From positions 1 to 64,000 of the forward strand of contig JAEUBA010000078.1 in the NCBI GenBank assembly GCA_018257865.1: a DNA stretch of 64,000 bases. Direction: 5' to 3'. A program made the translations under genes and the position numbers. The notes below the pieces were generated by a model. The model was not told the DNA's origin. It was given only the letters and a program-made list of their open reading frames with translations, and ran no database searches. Positions 36,507 to 47,482 of the stretch are shown here, piece by piece. This DNA comes from Stereocaulon alpinum. Its lineage: Eukaryota > Ascomycota > Lecanoromycetes > Lecanorales > Stereocaulaceae. Position 1 is the stretch's first letter; the number at the start of each line of letters is the position of its first letter.

Positions 36507-36916
36507 TCACTCCTCGCTCTCCACGTACTTATGCCGTATATCCTTCCATTGCCGCTAAGTCACCTGTTAGCAGAGCTCTCATTCGCGCAAGATTCTCCCT
36601 CCACCCACTCCTTGATTATTCCAGTCCCAGAATTTTGTAAGGGCTCGATCGAAGCCACTGTAGACCGTATTCGTCAGTATCCGCTTAGTCCACCGTTCCA
36701 AAGGATTGCTCACATCTGGAATACAAAAGCACCGGCAAATACCGCTGACAGGAAGACTTGGTTTCTTTTGAAGATGGAGCTTCAAGTACGTTAGTCCAAG
36801 CTTCTGACGTGAAGCCGGGTTGAGGGCACTTGCTTGTAGATACCGCTAGCGATCTAGAAGCACGTAATATTAGTTCCATTCAGGTCAATTGGTTAGTGAG
36901 TACGTACGCCAGGCAT
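36507..36916 (-). CDS. QCR9: ubiquinol-cytochrome c reductase subunit 9 (complex III)
   Basis: A 63-residue inner mitochondrial membrane subunit of the bc1 complex, too fragmented to show as an open frame. Five exons on minus: 36916-36908, 36853-36834, 36779-36714, 36657-36609, 36554-36507. The product starts MPGIASGIYNSIFKRNQVFL, continues with SAVFAGAFVFQIGFDRAL and ends GRQWKDIRHKYVESEE, matching fungal Qcr9 along its whole length (yeast: FKRNAVF...FAGAFVFQ). The single transmembrane helix is at about residues 14-32. Introns are 54, 54, 56 and 54 nt. Intron 2 appears to use a GC donor (GCAAGT) and ends CTTGAAG after a CTAAC branch sequence; only that choice keeps frame and the conserved IYNSIF residues. 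It diverges from PYM. Confidence in identity is high, in exon 2 a little lower. Confidence 0.88.
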
Positions 36917-37235
36917 TGTGAAGGACGCGACCAGCTCGGTAGGTTGTGCTCGTGGTAGGTGAGAAGTGTGACGTGGGAAAGCTCAAAAATGGTGTTAAGA
37001 GTCGGACTTGGCGGCGGAGGATGGGCGTCCTCTGATTGGCCAGCGCTACTCCAAAACACCAACCACTTCCATCGACGTTACTTGTGCTTCACGGAGAAAA
37101 AATTTAAAGACTACAAGCGATGCAGCGTTGAACATCATGAATTCCAGCCCTTAGATCTCTCGTTCGGGTGGCCAACCCAACAGATCTTGCGCTTGAGCCG
37201 TGCGCATCGAATCCCCACTTCCATCTTGCTTCGAC
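36917..37235. promoter_or_regulatory. 319-bp bidirectional promoter region, QCR9 / PYM
   Basis: Start codons of two divergent genes face away from this gap, which has no open frame of interest. An A-rich run (GAGAAAAAATTTAAAG) near 37097-37111 is a TATA-like candidate for the plus-strand gene. Confidence 0.55.
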
Positions 37236-37916
37236 ATGTCACTTTCCGCGCCCTCCCCCTCACCCTCCCCTACCCCGGGCTCAGGTATCGTATCCACTCC
37301 AACAGGCGACCGCCATATCCCACCCTCAACTCGCGCCGACGGCTCACTCCGCAAAGAAATCAAGATACGGCCCGGCTATCGGCCGCCTGAGGACGTCGAA
37401 GTATACAAGAACCGGACAGCTGAGGCATGGAAGACGAGGGGAACTGGTGGCATACCGGGAGCTGAGGGGCTGAAAAGCGGAGGTGCTTCGGAAGATAAAG
37501 CAGGCGCAGCAGGGAAGAATGCTAAGAGGAGAGAAGCGAGGAAAAGGGCCAAGGCTTCGGAGGGAAACGCAGACGGAGAAGAGAATGGGCAAGTGAACGG
37601 GGATTCTGGTGTGGCGAGCACAAGCCCACCTACAGCCAAGTCGAAAGCAGGAGCGGCGAAAGACTGGCGAACGGATGCGCCTCCAATAAAGGAGCCAGAT
37701 CCACAGTTGGATACCGAAGCAGAGAAAGAGAAGCTAGCTAGGAATCTAAAGAAGAAGTTACGGCAGGCGAGAGAACTGAGGGAGAAGAAAGATAAAGGGG
37801 AGAACCTGCTGCCTGAGCAATTCGAGAAGGTCATTAAGATTCAGGAACTGATACGACAGTTAGATAGCCTGGGGTTTGATAGTAATGGGGCGCCAAAGGC
37901 TAAGGACGTTCGGTAA
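37236..37916 (+). CDS. PYM: PYM (partner of Y14 and Mago), exon-junction-complex disassembly factor
   Basis: Single exon, 226 residues. The N-terminal Mago-binding (WIBG) motif is clear: IPPSTRADGSLRKEIKIRPG followed by YRPPEDVEVYKN. PYM binds the Mago-Y14 heterodimer and the ribosome and removes exon junction complexes from translated mRNA. The middle is Lys/Arg/Ala/Gly-rich and disordered. The C-terminal half is a charged coiled coil (LARNLKKKLRQARELREKK, then EQFEKVIKIQELIRQLDSLG), as in animal PYM. The frame's upstream GTG is ignored; the ATG at 37236 begins a Ser/Pro-rich leader. A PYM gene implies a retained exon junction complex, consistent with the many introns here. The length agrees with animal PYM at about 200 residues. 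Confidence 0.9.
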   Translation: MSLSAPSPSPSPTPGSGIVSTPTGDRHIPPSTRADGSLRKEIKIRPGYRPPEDVEVYKNRTAEAWKTRGTGGIPGAEGLKSGGASEDKAGAAGKNAKRREARKRAKASEGNADGEENGQVNGDSGVASTSPPTAKSKAGAAKDWRTDAPPIKEPDPQLDTEAEKEKLARNLKKKLRQARELREKKDKGENLLPEQFEKVIKIQELIRQLDSLGFDSNGAPKAKDVR

Positions 37917-38395
37917 AAGAGGGAATCGCGGGCTACATAGACAAGTGGGCGTTTGGGAAGAGGGTTATTTTTGTGGACATGGATTATGAGTAGCGAATAT
38001 ACCATTGCGAGCCTAGAATTTCATGCATGGTTAGCATGCTCAGGCCATGAGGAATAGTAGAGGCTGCGCGAAGATGAAGATAGTATTCCTTCAGGATATG
38101 CTGTATACAAGCTATTCCATCGACAGCGATGCAGCATTTAGAAAACATGCTATTGTACAATGCTTCATTCGCCTCATGTCCTTTCAACGTTGCTTACCAC
38201 TGCCAAGTTCTTTTCTTCTATGTACGGTTACTCCTCTCCTTTGTGACAGTGGCCGGTACCCGAGCCGCATAGCATCTTGATATCAAGTCTGCAACTTGGG
38301 GTGGCAGGCAGTCAGTTATGTTGTTCTCCCTCCAACTAGTATTTTAGTCAGCCAAGCCCGTTGCAGGTCGGCTGCCCTCGCCGGCAACCGTCTGA
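37917..38395. other. intergenic between convergent PYM and HEM14 genes
   Basis: A 479-bp tail-to-tail spacer, presumably the two 3' UTRs. Nothing else can be supported. Confidence 0.5.
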
Positions 38396-40327
38396 CTATC
38401 TGGCAGAAGTGGATGTTCCTCTTCGTTTCCAGTTCAAGTCCTCAGCATGGAGCCAGGAATATTTCTTCCCACCAACAAAAGACTCCAAGCCTGTCTTTCC
38501 CGTCCCGTCAACTAAGCCTTTGACCGCATCCCTAGCAGCTCTTACGCAGTCATTCAGCCCAACACCAGTATAGCTATTCCCAGCGACTCTGAACCTGCCT
38601 TGAAATCTCTCCAGCTGATCGTGGGCCTTCTCCATATTCATCTCATGACCGACAGGATATTGCGGTATGCAATCCCGGTGCAGATTTACCCTAATAGCGC
38701 GAGGTTCCTCGCTGATCCCCAGGTGCCGATTCAAGATGCGTTTCGCCATAGCAGCACCTTCGTCCTCATCAGGGTAGGTGTCCCAGCGGTCCCACCAGTG
38801 GCCACCAAGCATGACTGTAACCTTGGTTCCAGGGACCGCATCCTGGCCAATGGTGGCATCCGAATCAAAGACGACTCCGAGAGCTCGCTCGGGATTCTGC
38901 TCATATAGCACAGTGCGCGGGAGTAAGTAGCCGAAACCATGGACTGGAAGGATGGCTGGGTTTGAGAAGAAGAGATTCACTACCATGATGGTGATGGGGA
39001 ATGCTTTGGCCAGGGAAATCGGGTATTGGGGAAATACGCCCTTATCGCCTAGATTGACCATACGAGCGGAGGTACTTCCAGAGACGGTAGAGATAATGTG
39101 AGTGAAGTCCGACTCGCGACTTACCCTTGTTGAAATGTCTTCGGTGCTTATACGGACCTGTTTGCGGTATCAGCCTCAATGACTGTCCGATTACGGAGGT
39201 AGCATGACCCAGGGCTGTGGCTGGAGAAATGCTCATACCATTGGACCCTTCTCATCTTGCTGCAGTTTCACGCGGTTGACTCTCGTCTGTTGGTGTATTT
39301 GAACATTGGGACTCTCCAGAAGCTTCCTCTCAAGCCTATCAGCCAGTTCTCCAATTCCTCCCTTGAAAGTAAAGACACTAGATTTCTTAACCGCCTCCAA
39401 GGTATCCGACATGACAGGCCGGCTGTTAAACTCTTTGATAAGTTCTACGTCGTCATCAGCAACTGGCACTCGTAAACGAGTCGCCTTCTGAAGGTGGCCT
39501 CCAAGGACAGTACCACGTGCGCTTTCTCTGTGCCATAACCCTGGGAGGATTGTACGAGCACTAAGCTTGTAAATATCGCCACCGTAAATGCCATGGATTA
39601 CAGCAGAAACTACATTATCTGCAAGAGCAGAACCAAAACGCCTGGAGATGAACGACCCAAGTGATTCATCTTTGAGTCCTTCTGGACGTTTAGGCCTCAA
39701 TTTTAGAAAGTCAAAGAACGCCCCAGAGATAGCGCCTTTGAAGATAGGTTCAGACAACAAATTGATAAGGTTGGACAGCAGTGACATTCCAGGACCAGGC
39801 ATGCGGACAAGATGGTCTGGGTAGTAGATAAAGCGATTTTGTGCAGCGACAGAATTCTTAGAAGTCATGAGTACTCGATCCTCAAGGCCAAGGTCACGCA
39901 CCTAAAACAGACATATTAGCTTGGAACCCCACCATTGATCACAGGCTCCTACCAGATCAAGAGTGATGAGTCCATTGGGGTTCGAAGGCCGTAGATTGCG
40001 AGGTCCTTGCTCAAAGACAACGTTCCCTGTACCTACATCCACGGACTGCGAGTGAAGCCAGCCTCCAAGCCTCGCGCTGGCCTCAAAGAGTGTAATCTTA
40101 GCATGTGGAAGACTGCTCGACAGGTAATAGGCACTAGCGAGTCCAGTTATGCCACCTCCTAAGACGGCAATGTCTGTGGCGTCATGATTAATGTTAGATG
40201 TTGATGATCCGGTGACATACTGCTGGCGCAGAGCATGCCTTCGACACGCTAAACTCGCGTAGCATTGCTTAAGTAGTATGTCTAATGCATTGACTAGGAG
40301 TCGTGGGTTTGAGCTTAATGTAGGCAT
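38396..40327 (-). CDS. HEM14: protoporphyrinogen oxidase, mitochondrial
   Basis: Penultimate enzyme of heme synthesis: an FAD enzyme of the mitochondrial inner membrane that oxidises protoporphyrinogen IX. Three exons on minus: 40327-39953, 39901-39239, 39157-38396; 599 residues. A basic, acid-poor presequence (RLLVNALDILLKQCYASLAC onward) is followed by the dinucleotide fold IAVLGGGITGLASAYYL, and by FEQGPRNLRPSNPNGLITLDL, RFIYYPDHLVRMPGP, SAVIHGIYGGDIYKLSART, FKGGIGELADRLE and DFTHIISTVSGSTSARMVNLG. The C-terminal part has VMLGGHWWD and FRVAGNSYTGVGLNDC, the conserved FAD-binding end. A perfect GTAAGT donor word at 39124 lies inside exon 3, but the frame reads through it and encodes conserved residues. 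Yeast Hem14 is 539 residues; the extra length is mostly N-terminal and in loops. Confidence 0.94.
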
Positions 40328-40683
40328 GGAATTCTTCCAAGACCACAATATGTGGTTAACTTATCACACTAACATGCGAAACGTTACAGTCGATCGCGGA
40401 GATAGAACGGACATACCGAGAACAGCCAGAGAATAGCTAGATACATCTGCGAGCCGGAAGGCAGTGACTATGCCGTCTTGTCCATAATGCATTACTACTA
40501 TCTACCTATGTAAATTTGCTATTTCAAAGTCGGGTTAAGATGTTGCAAGATCGATGGTACCAATTGAATTAATCGATAATGCCAAAACGTGTCGGTTCTA
40601 ACCGAGCAGCACAGCAACAAGATGTTGGCGATGATTCCCTCTCACAAGCACTAGCAAACCAGGAACGCCGGCAGACTGTTTGC
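40328..40683. promoter_or_regulatory. HEM14 upstream region
   Basis: A 356-bp gap between the HEM14 start and the stop of the upstream minus-strand gene. It must hold the HEM14 promoter and the SRC1 3' UTR. No motif could be assigned. Confidence 0.45.
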
Positions 40684-42904
40684 CTAGTAGATAGGCCTTC
40701 CCTCGTCCCACTTCCTCTGCTCAACCATTTCCCTCCCAGCACCAGTCACAGGAGAGCTGGCCCTCGGGTCAAGAGTCCCATCGTCGATCAATCCGCCAAA
40801 GCTAACGCGCTTGCCAATACCACTACCACGTCCTCCAGACCATGGCTCATCAAGTAAGCCAACGCTTCCAATCCATTCCCAAACCCTAGAAACATCACCT
40901 CCTCTGCCTTCCCTGACGCTAGCTCTCACGTTTGCATTCTTCTCAACGACGAATCTAACGCGTTTCCACATGCTTTCTCGTCTCTTATCACTGAATTCAT
41001 CACGCAGGACATCATCACGAAGCTGGCCGACACTAATCCAGCTTTCTGCTGCGTCGCCTCGGGAGTGAAGGGCCGCTTGGGTGGCCAGGCGGTCCAGGGT
41101 TGTAGCCACTAGAGTAGGAACGCGGGCTGTATCGGATTGGGCGGTAATAATCATAGAGCGGATGTACAAGAGTGTGGCGATGAAAAGGGCTATGACGGAA
41201 AGAGAGAGTCGATGTCTCGCCAGCGTGTGGCGCGCAGATCGTTTGACGGCACAGGCGAGGGGGAGTCTAGCGAGGGAGGTGCTGCTGAGGTGGAGATGCG
41301 TTCTGTGGAGTCGATGAGGTATCTGGTTAGTGTTGTGGTCAGATGTTGGTGGTTGTATTTTTGGAAGGGGTTTTGCAAGACATGTAGGCGAAGCAAAGGA
41401 GAATTGAGATGGACTCTTACCCATCAGACGAGGACACCACCTCTTCACGACCAATTATCTCGCCTATAGCACCTTTCCATAGATCTTCGAATTCGGCTTC
41501 ACTCATTCCTCGCCTTCGTTTCTTACTGACCTCTTTCTTCAGATCTTGCTCGTCAATTTCTGCGGGAATTTCTCTGCCCCTGTCGTCCTTCAATGTCCCA
41601 CACTCAGCTTGAGCTTTCCTCTCCCTTAATTCCTCCACAGCTCTGTCCGCTACCGTCTTGACTCTTCGCACTTTCTCGCCGTCCGGTTCGCAGGTTGGCG
41701 GCAGTGGCAGCAATCCACGAAGTGAAAAGGGATGTGGTTGTAGAACGAAGTCATATTCACATCTTGTCTCCATATTTTGGTAGCATATTGCATGCTGAGG
41801 GCAAGGCTCGCACGTGGGCTGTAGCGCACTTGCCCACTCAGGGATCTGAATGTTTGATATAGCATTAGAAGGTCTGCCAATACCACAGTAACCAACAGCA
41901 AGCTTCTCCTGACGCCACCACGTACCATAGCCCCCAATCAATGCCATGAGGACAACCCATGGAGCAGATTTGGGGATGGCAGACTTCTTTGACCGTTTCT
42001 TCCTTCGGGGTGGGGAAATATCTGTTTCACCGTTTGCCGCACGTTCTCTGATCAATTCTAGTTGCTCTTCAGGCGTAAAATCTTCTCCAGCCTCCATCTC
42101 ATCTTCTGGCTCTTTCTTGATGGCTACCTGATTCAGCCTCGAAAGGGGGACCTCAAATGTCTTCGATGTGGGCACGACAAAGCCATCCTCCTGTTTCATT
42201 GCAGGACCCGGTATACCTTCCGTCTTGCGCCTGTTAGAAGAGCTCTTTCTCTTCTCACTGCTTGTGCCAGCGCTTCTCCGCCGATGCTCGCCTGGCGCTG
42301 GAGGCGAGCTGCCGCTCTGGAAAGGGTTTTCGTCGCTAAAGACACCACCTCTCATCGGAGGTCGGACCGGCCTTTCTTCTGACTCCTCAACCTTTACCTG
42401 AGGTGTCGCTTCACTTTTGCGGTTCTTGCGTACTGAAGGACGCTTACTTTCTGTATCTCTATCAGTGTCCGTGTCTGATTGACGGGCGTGCTTGCTTGAG
42501 GCTCTTCGGCCGACTGATGTCTTAGTAGTTGCTGGCGATTCGGTTATAGGCTCAGCAGATAGTCGTTCAGTTTTCCTTGATCTCCGTTGCCGTGACGTAT
42601 CGGGAACGGGTGGAGGTGGCATTGAGCCCGCGTCATCATGGTCGCCGTTGACTGTCCCTTCCTGACTACTTGGCATATCCGTTATTCCTCGACTCGTTCG
42701 CCTCACTCGGTCTCTGGCTGCCAGTATCTTGCGCGCTCTAGGCTTGAGCTCTTGAGTGAAAATATCAACGAGGTGTGGCTTCTTGGCTGAAGCTGGATAA
42801 GTAATGTCGTGTGACATTAGAATATTGCGTAACCGTGGCATAGTGAGGGATGCAGGGTCGAAGGAAGTTGAGAGGTATTCGAGCTCATCATCAGGTGAAG
42901 CCAT
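40684..42904 (-). CDS. SRC1: Src1/Heh-type inner nuclear membrane protein (HeH and MSC domains)
   Basis: About 694 residues in two exons, 42904-41421 and 41284-40684. The N-terminus is a HeH/LEM-like helix-extension-helix (MPRLRNILMSHDITYPASAK, then KPHLVDIFTQEL). A long Ser/Arg/Lys-rich nucleoplasmic linker follows, with RRKKRSKK next to the first membrane helix (SAPWVVLMALIGGYGTWW). The lumenal segment holds four Cys around CEPCPQHAICYQN. Exon 2 brings the second helix (LSLSVIALFIATLLYIRSMI) and the winged-helix MSC domain (WISVGQLRDDVLRDEFSDKR, then VSRVWEWIGSVGLLDEPW). Such proteins tether chromatin and rDNA to the inner nuclear envelope and help nuclear pore quality control. The intron's acceptor is uncertain: 41285 gives a good frame; a nearer site at 41323 would lead to a stop. 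The ATG at 42904 is the first in frame. Confidence 0.88.
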
Positions 42905-44797
42905 ATTGTAGATTTTCGACCAGTACTCGCTTTTATCAGCTCGAGGTGTCAATGGGTGAGAGCTAGGTCAGGCAAGAGTTATCGTATCATCAGTCTTGCT
43001 TCAGCCTATGTGACAGGTGAAGCTCTCAGAATCTGGGAATCAGAAGTAAGAAGCAAGAAGAAGGCGCGACTTGTTGATGACGAACTTGTGTTTATCTTGG
43101 AAAAACAATTGGACACAGCCTAACCTCTAGGCGGAAGCGAGCTTGGGCCACAGCTTGGCACTTACATAATCCAATGTGGCGCTACCTAGGTACAGTCCTC
43201 TTCCTCAAAAACTGGTTGAATTTATTCTAGTTCTTGCACATGTAAAATCAAAGCTCAAACAGTGCCATGCAACATAAGGCTCCCCAAGAGTTCTTGAAAA
43301 GATGCAAATGAGCGTTAATTGAAACGCTCACAAAAATTGCCTCCTCACTAAAAGGGACGTCGAGGGGCCTATACATTCTCTGGTCCTTGTCACCCAGAAC
43401 AACCCTAGTGATCTTCGATCTTAGGCATCAAACATATAGAACATTAATTTGTAGGCTAGAACAGGTTCCTTCATTGCCAGTCGCAGCTTGCGAATCGGTC
43501 ACAACATTATTTGGTCGATTACGAATGATCTTCGTACATAATCACTCATCCCTAAGGATTTGTTACCGTCGTTCTAATCTACTTCGCACAGATGCGATTT
43601 CTGTAGACCCTTGTGATGAAACCAAAAATGTTCTTGTATTGTGAGGCTTATAGAAAAGCTAATCCATAAGCTCAGAACGACTTTTTCCAGTCACATCCGA
43701 GCACTGTTGCCTTGGCCTAATTTTCGCGCGGTTTTACGGAGACGCTTTCCTCATGAGGACTGCAATCCGCAAATTGCCCAGAATGTAGTGTTAACCAGTG
43801 GCCATTATAAAGCCTAGAGAGTAAGTCACCGCGGTATGCTTGTTACTGTAATAACAAATCGACCCAAGGGGTCAACTCCGCGTGAGGCCCGGCATTCTTG
43901 TGACAGTCAGGGCTTAGCTTGATCAGGCATAGGAGCTTACCCAAAGTGACGAAGCTCTGCACACAGGGTAATTGACAATAAACGACAATGGATATAACTC
44001 CTACACACTGATCGGCGATGAACGCCTTGGACAGAGCACAGGAAGGAAGATTACCAAGGACCATGGCGGGGAGAGCTGTAAGGCTGCACGATAAGCGAGA
44101 AGACCTTGAGACTGAGGAGAGAGTTAATCAAGGAAAAGAAATCCATCCATGCAACTGTTGATAGTACAGATGCCGCACTGGTCGCATCTTGCAAGGAGTG
44201 CGTTGAGATTTTGCCACCCAGCGCTTGCACAACAAGGATGGAACCCCCGAATTGTTTTCGATGTGGTGCAAAAGGCCTTTGTGAGGAACAGCTCGGAACC
44301 AGATTTTGCGTCTCAATGACTAGAACCATAAATGTCCGCAGTCGACCCGGACAGCGTGTTGAAATCTGTGCAGGCCTCTGAGGACATCGGAAGCGCTACA
44401 GCGAGTCTAGGTCTCGTTCTTGCCGATTTGCTCTGAGCTGGAGTTCGTCCGAGTGTAGAACTTGCCTCAGGTGGCACAGACTCGAACGCCTCAACAGCAG
44501 CTAAGATCGAAGAGGTTGCATGTAGAGTAGCACGCTTCTAAGACATTGAAATCAATCTGCCTCAAAGCAGTAGTAGTAGGTATCGTTTGGTAGGAAAACA
44601 TTGATGCTTTGATATTCGGCAACGATTTAGCAAATTAGAAGTACATACGTAATGATCGCTTTCGAACATGCACGATATCCAACACTCATAGGACATATCT
44701 AAGTGTGCCGAATTAGGCGTCCAATACGGGACGCCTCGCAAACTGAAATCGTGTAATAGAACTCCATTTCCGCATCCAAATCTTCATCCGTTCTTCA
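42905..44797. other. 1.9-kb intergenic stretch, no confident gene
   Basis: Includes the SRC1 promoter and the 3' side of the Rcr gene. The segment 43190-43660 is AT-rich. A plus frame at 44106-44381 is Cys-rich (CKEC and CFRCGAKGLC pairs) but lacks an ATG at its beginning. No RNA gene or repeat was seen. Confidence 0.45.
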
Positions 44798-45441
44798 TCA
44801 ACGAATGATACCATCACCAGCTTTCTTACTCGGTGGTTCGCCTGCAGGTGGTGCATATACATTCTCGCCTCCGCGAGCGTATGCATTCTCAGGTTGTTGC
44901 AGCTCTACACCCTGCTGTTGTCCTCCAAAATAGCTCTGGTTTGCACCACCTCCATAGCCCTGGTTATTGTACCCTGCGTTATATGCACCTGGGTTGGCAG
45001 GTGGAGAATATGGTGGTGCAGCATTGTTATTCCCGTAGTATGGTGCCGGTTGGCCCGTGTATTGCGCTGGTGCGTGACCAGGCGGCGTTCTGCCGGCTGC
45101 CCATCCGGTTCCGCGGTATGGGTTCTGGCCCAGGCGACGGCGTCGACGGGCTGTGATGCAGCTAAAGGCTAGGAAGAGGAAAAAGGCGCCCACGATGATG
45201 GCTGCGAGGACGACCCTGCAGGATTGATTAGCATAAGTGTATGTGGCGGGAAGGGCGGAAAGTTACCATCGGCCCCAGTTTGACCATCCGTCGTTGTATC
45301 CACAGTTGTAATTGTTGTTGTAGCCGTTACCACAACCGTATCTGGAGAAGAGTGTGGTTAGTCGTGTTGACTCAACACGGGATAGCTTCCGGACGCGCGG
45401 TGATTGTTTTGAGGGACTTACTGTCTTGGAAGGAGAGGCAT
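44798..45441 (-). CDS. Rcr-family single-pass membrane protein
   Basis: Three exons on minus: 45441-45422, 45341-45267, 45215-44798; 170 residues. The product begins MPLLPRQYGCGNGYNNNYNC, a short Tyr/Asn/Cys-rich lumenal end, then WGRWVVLAAIIVGAFFLFLA as the only membrane helix, followed directly by SCITARRRRRLGQNPYRGTGW. That basic juxtamembrane block and the NPYRGT wording are the hallmark of the fungal RCR family (Rcr1/Rcr2 of yeast: chitin deposition, Congo red resistance, and sorting of plasma-membrane proteins between endosome and vacuole). The cytosolic tail is Pro/Tyr/Asn/Gln-rich with PPY-like motifs (APPYSPP), possible WW-domain or Rsp5 contact sites. Introns are 80 and 51 nt. The ATG lies after a stretch with no in-frame alternative of interest. 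Confidence 0.82.
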
Positions 45442-46577
45442 ATTGAGGACAGAGATCCGGAATTGTTGAGTGATTTGAATTTGGTGCTGGAGAAAGTATA
45501 AAAGAGATGGCAGAGAGGATATGAGCTGGATAAGGCGGAAAGGGTCAGAGAACGGGGTAATATATGTCGAAGGTTTGCGGCTCGGCGCTAATGGTTCCGG
45601 GGCAGTGACGAGAGATTTGAGATGAACAAGGAACGTTCTGGCAGTGGATGAATCCTTTACTCTCAAGGCTTTTTGGATGAATGGACCCTCGTGGCGTTCC
45701 TACGCAAGATTCGAGGCAGTGCTCAATGATTTGTCGTCACTGTTGGCGAAGCCTTACCACTTTGAGTCTTAGCTCTACGATACCCAGATTCGCCAAGACA
45801 CCTTAGTTCTACTCAGGGTGTCTCGTGTCAGGCCGGGTTTTCCGGAGTACCTGGTCTCGGAAAGTGCGCCAACAAAGTGTTGTTAGGGGATCAATCCACC
45901 ATGGGGATCTCATTCAAAGTATTTGCCTGCAAATCTACTCGCATGGTCAAACGGTATTATCCCTACGCTAGAACATCTTGCTATCTGCTTCTATTGAGGT
46001 CTTGTTGTCATGGTGAACTAGTATTGAGCGGACGGCGGCTAAAGCTCGGCTCTGAAAGTACTTCGGAAAAACCGCGCTGAGGGAGGTAGCTTGATTGGGT
46101 TCCCGCTGCACTTGCCAGCGCACTACCCGCGAAGACGATGTTTATGTGGTTCTTCATGCGCTGGAAACGATTTCTTCTTCAATCTCTCAATTACTGCCTT
46201 GTTCCTAGAACCTTGCCTCGATACTCGCGACAGCGCTTTCGACATTGGCCATTCTCATGCTATGGCGACTTCATCGTGGGAAATCATGCTTCTACTCATT
46301 AAACTAACTGCTTCTGGATGGCACTTGAGCTCCAGCACATACTCCCTGGCAAACAGAAACATACATCATTGATGATTTCAAAACAAAAGAGACAAATTGC
46401 ATTACCATTCAATGAAAGTGATATTGGATTGCTCCAAGCGCTGAAAGTTTATCTTGCCATTGCTAGCATGCGTCTTTTCATCGCTTCGTCAACGTCGTGA
46501 ATGCACAGGTCGTATCAGAACATCATTGACAGTCATGCTCGGCGTCGTCGCAAGTCGTTGCTTTGTTGATACTTCCA
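45442..46577. other. intergenic between RCR-family and ARL8 genes
   Basis: 1.14 kb between two minus-strand genes. Short frames (45877-46080, 46091-46372) show no motif. It holds the Rcr-family promoter and the ARL8 3' UTR. Confidence 0.45.
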
Positions 46578-47482
46578 TCAGTGGGCCGTCTTGTTGATCA
46601 GCCACTCCAGGACAGCATCGAGATTGGTCTCTTCTTTAGCGCTGATACCATAACAGCTGACCTCACGGTGGGAGATCGCCTTCATGTTCAAAGCCTCGAT
46701 GAGCTCGTCCACGGAAAGCTTGTTAGGCAGGTCGGACTTATTGCCAAGGACAAGCAGCGGGATTCCATCAAGGACTGGCTTTTCGAGCAATGCGTGGAGC
46801 TCCTCCTTTGCTACCGGAATAGCAGCCTTATCCGCAGCGTCAACAATGTAACTATGGGTCCTTATCAGCGCTATTTGAACGTCACATGATCGTATGTACT
46901 TACACGATGGCATGAACACCGCGACAATATCGCTCCCACATTGACCGGAATCTCGGTTGACCACCAAGGTCCCAACTGGGAGAGGTCAGGCTTGGATGGC
47001 ATACATACACACAGTGCAAGCAGCATACCATTTCAGGGTTACATGGCCCTTTTGAACCCGTTTCATATTGAATCCTACCGTGGGAATGGAGCTACACACA
47101 GTTGAGTATTATGCCAGGATAAGCAAGCGCTAACACGCAAGTCAAGTGATCAACTTACTCTATCGTGAACTCTCCACCCTAAACCCTTTGCATCAGCGTC
47201 ATCCTACGATACTGGCTGTGATGACATACCGCAAGGACTCGGAGCAGGGACGTCTTGCCTGCATTTTGCAAGCCAATCATGGTCACATCCATCTCGGTCG
47301 CCCTTTTCGGGGAAATGTGTCAATACTGTCGTAATATATGCCTAGGGATGTGCTACACCGTGGCATTCGAAGGGTGGACAAGGCACCTCGCCGTCGCTTT
47401 GGAGGGTATTGCAAGGGATGACAAGGACCTACCAGAAGGTGCGCAGCAGCCAGTCATAGATGATCTTGAAGAGACCTGCCAT
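46578..47482 (-). CDS. ARL8: Arl8 small GTPase
   Basis: ARF-like GTPase, 183 residues (human ARL8 has 186). Six exons on minus: 47482-47433, 47302-47230, 47178-47159, 47091-47029, 46975-46904, 46851-46578; five introns of 51-130 nt, all GT-AG. The N-terminal amphipathic helix (MAGLFKIIYDWLLRTFW) is the membrane anchor of the family. GTPase motifs are intact: G1 GLQNAGKTS, G2 TVGFN, G3 WDLGGQ, G4 NKSD, G5 SAK. The diagnostic QPRFRSMWERYCRG following G3 separates ARL8 from other ARF-like proteins. ARL8 sits on lysosomes/vacuoles and links them to kinesins and tethering factors in animals and hyphae; this role is by homology. It diverges from the Pol I subunit gene. Confidence 0.94.
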
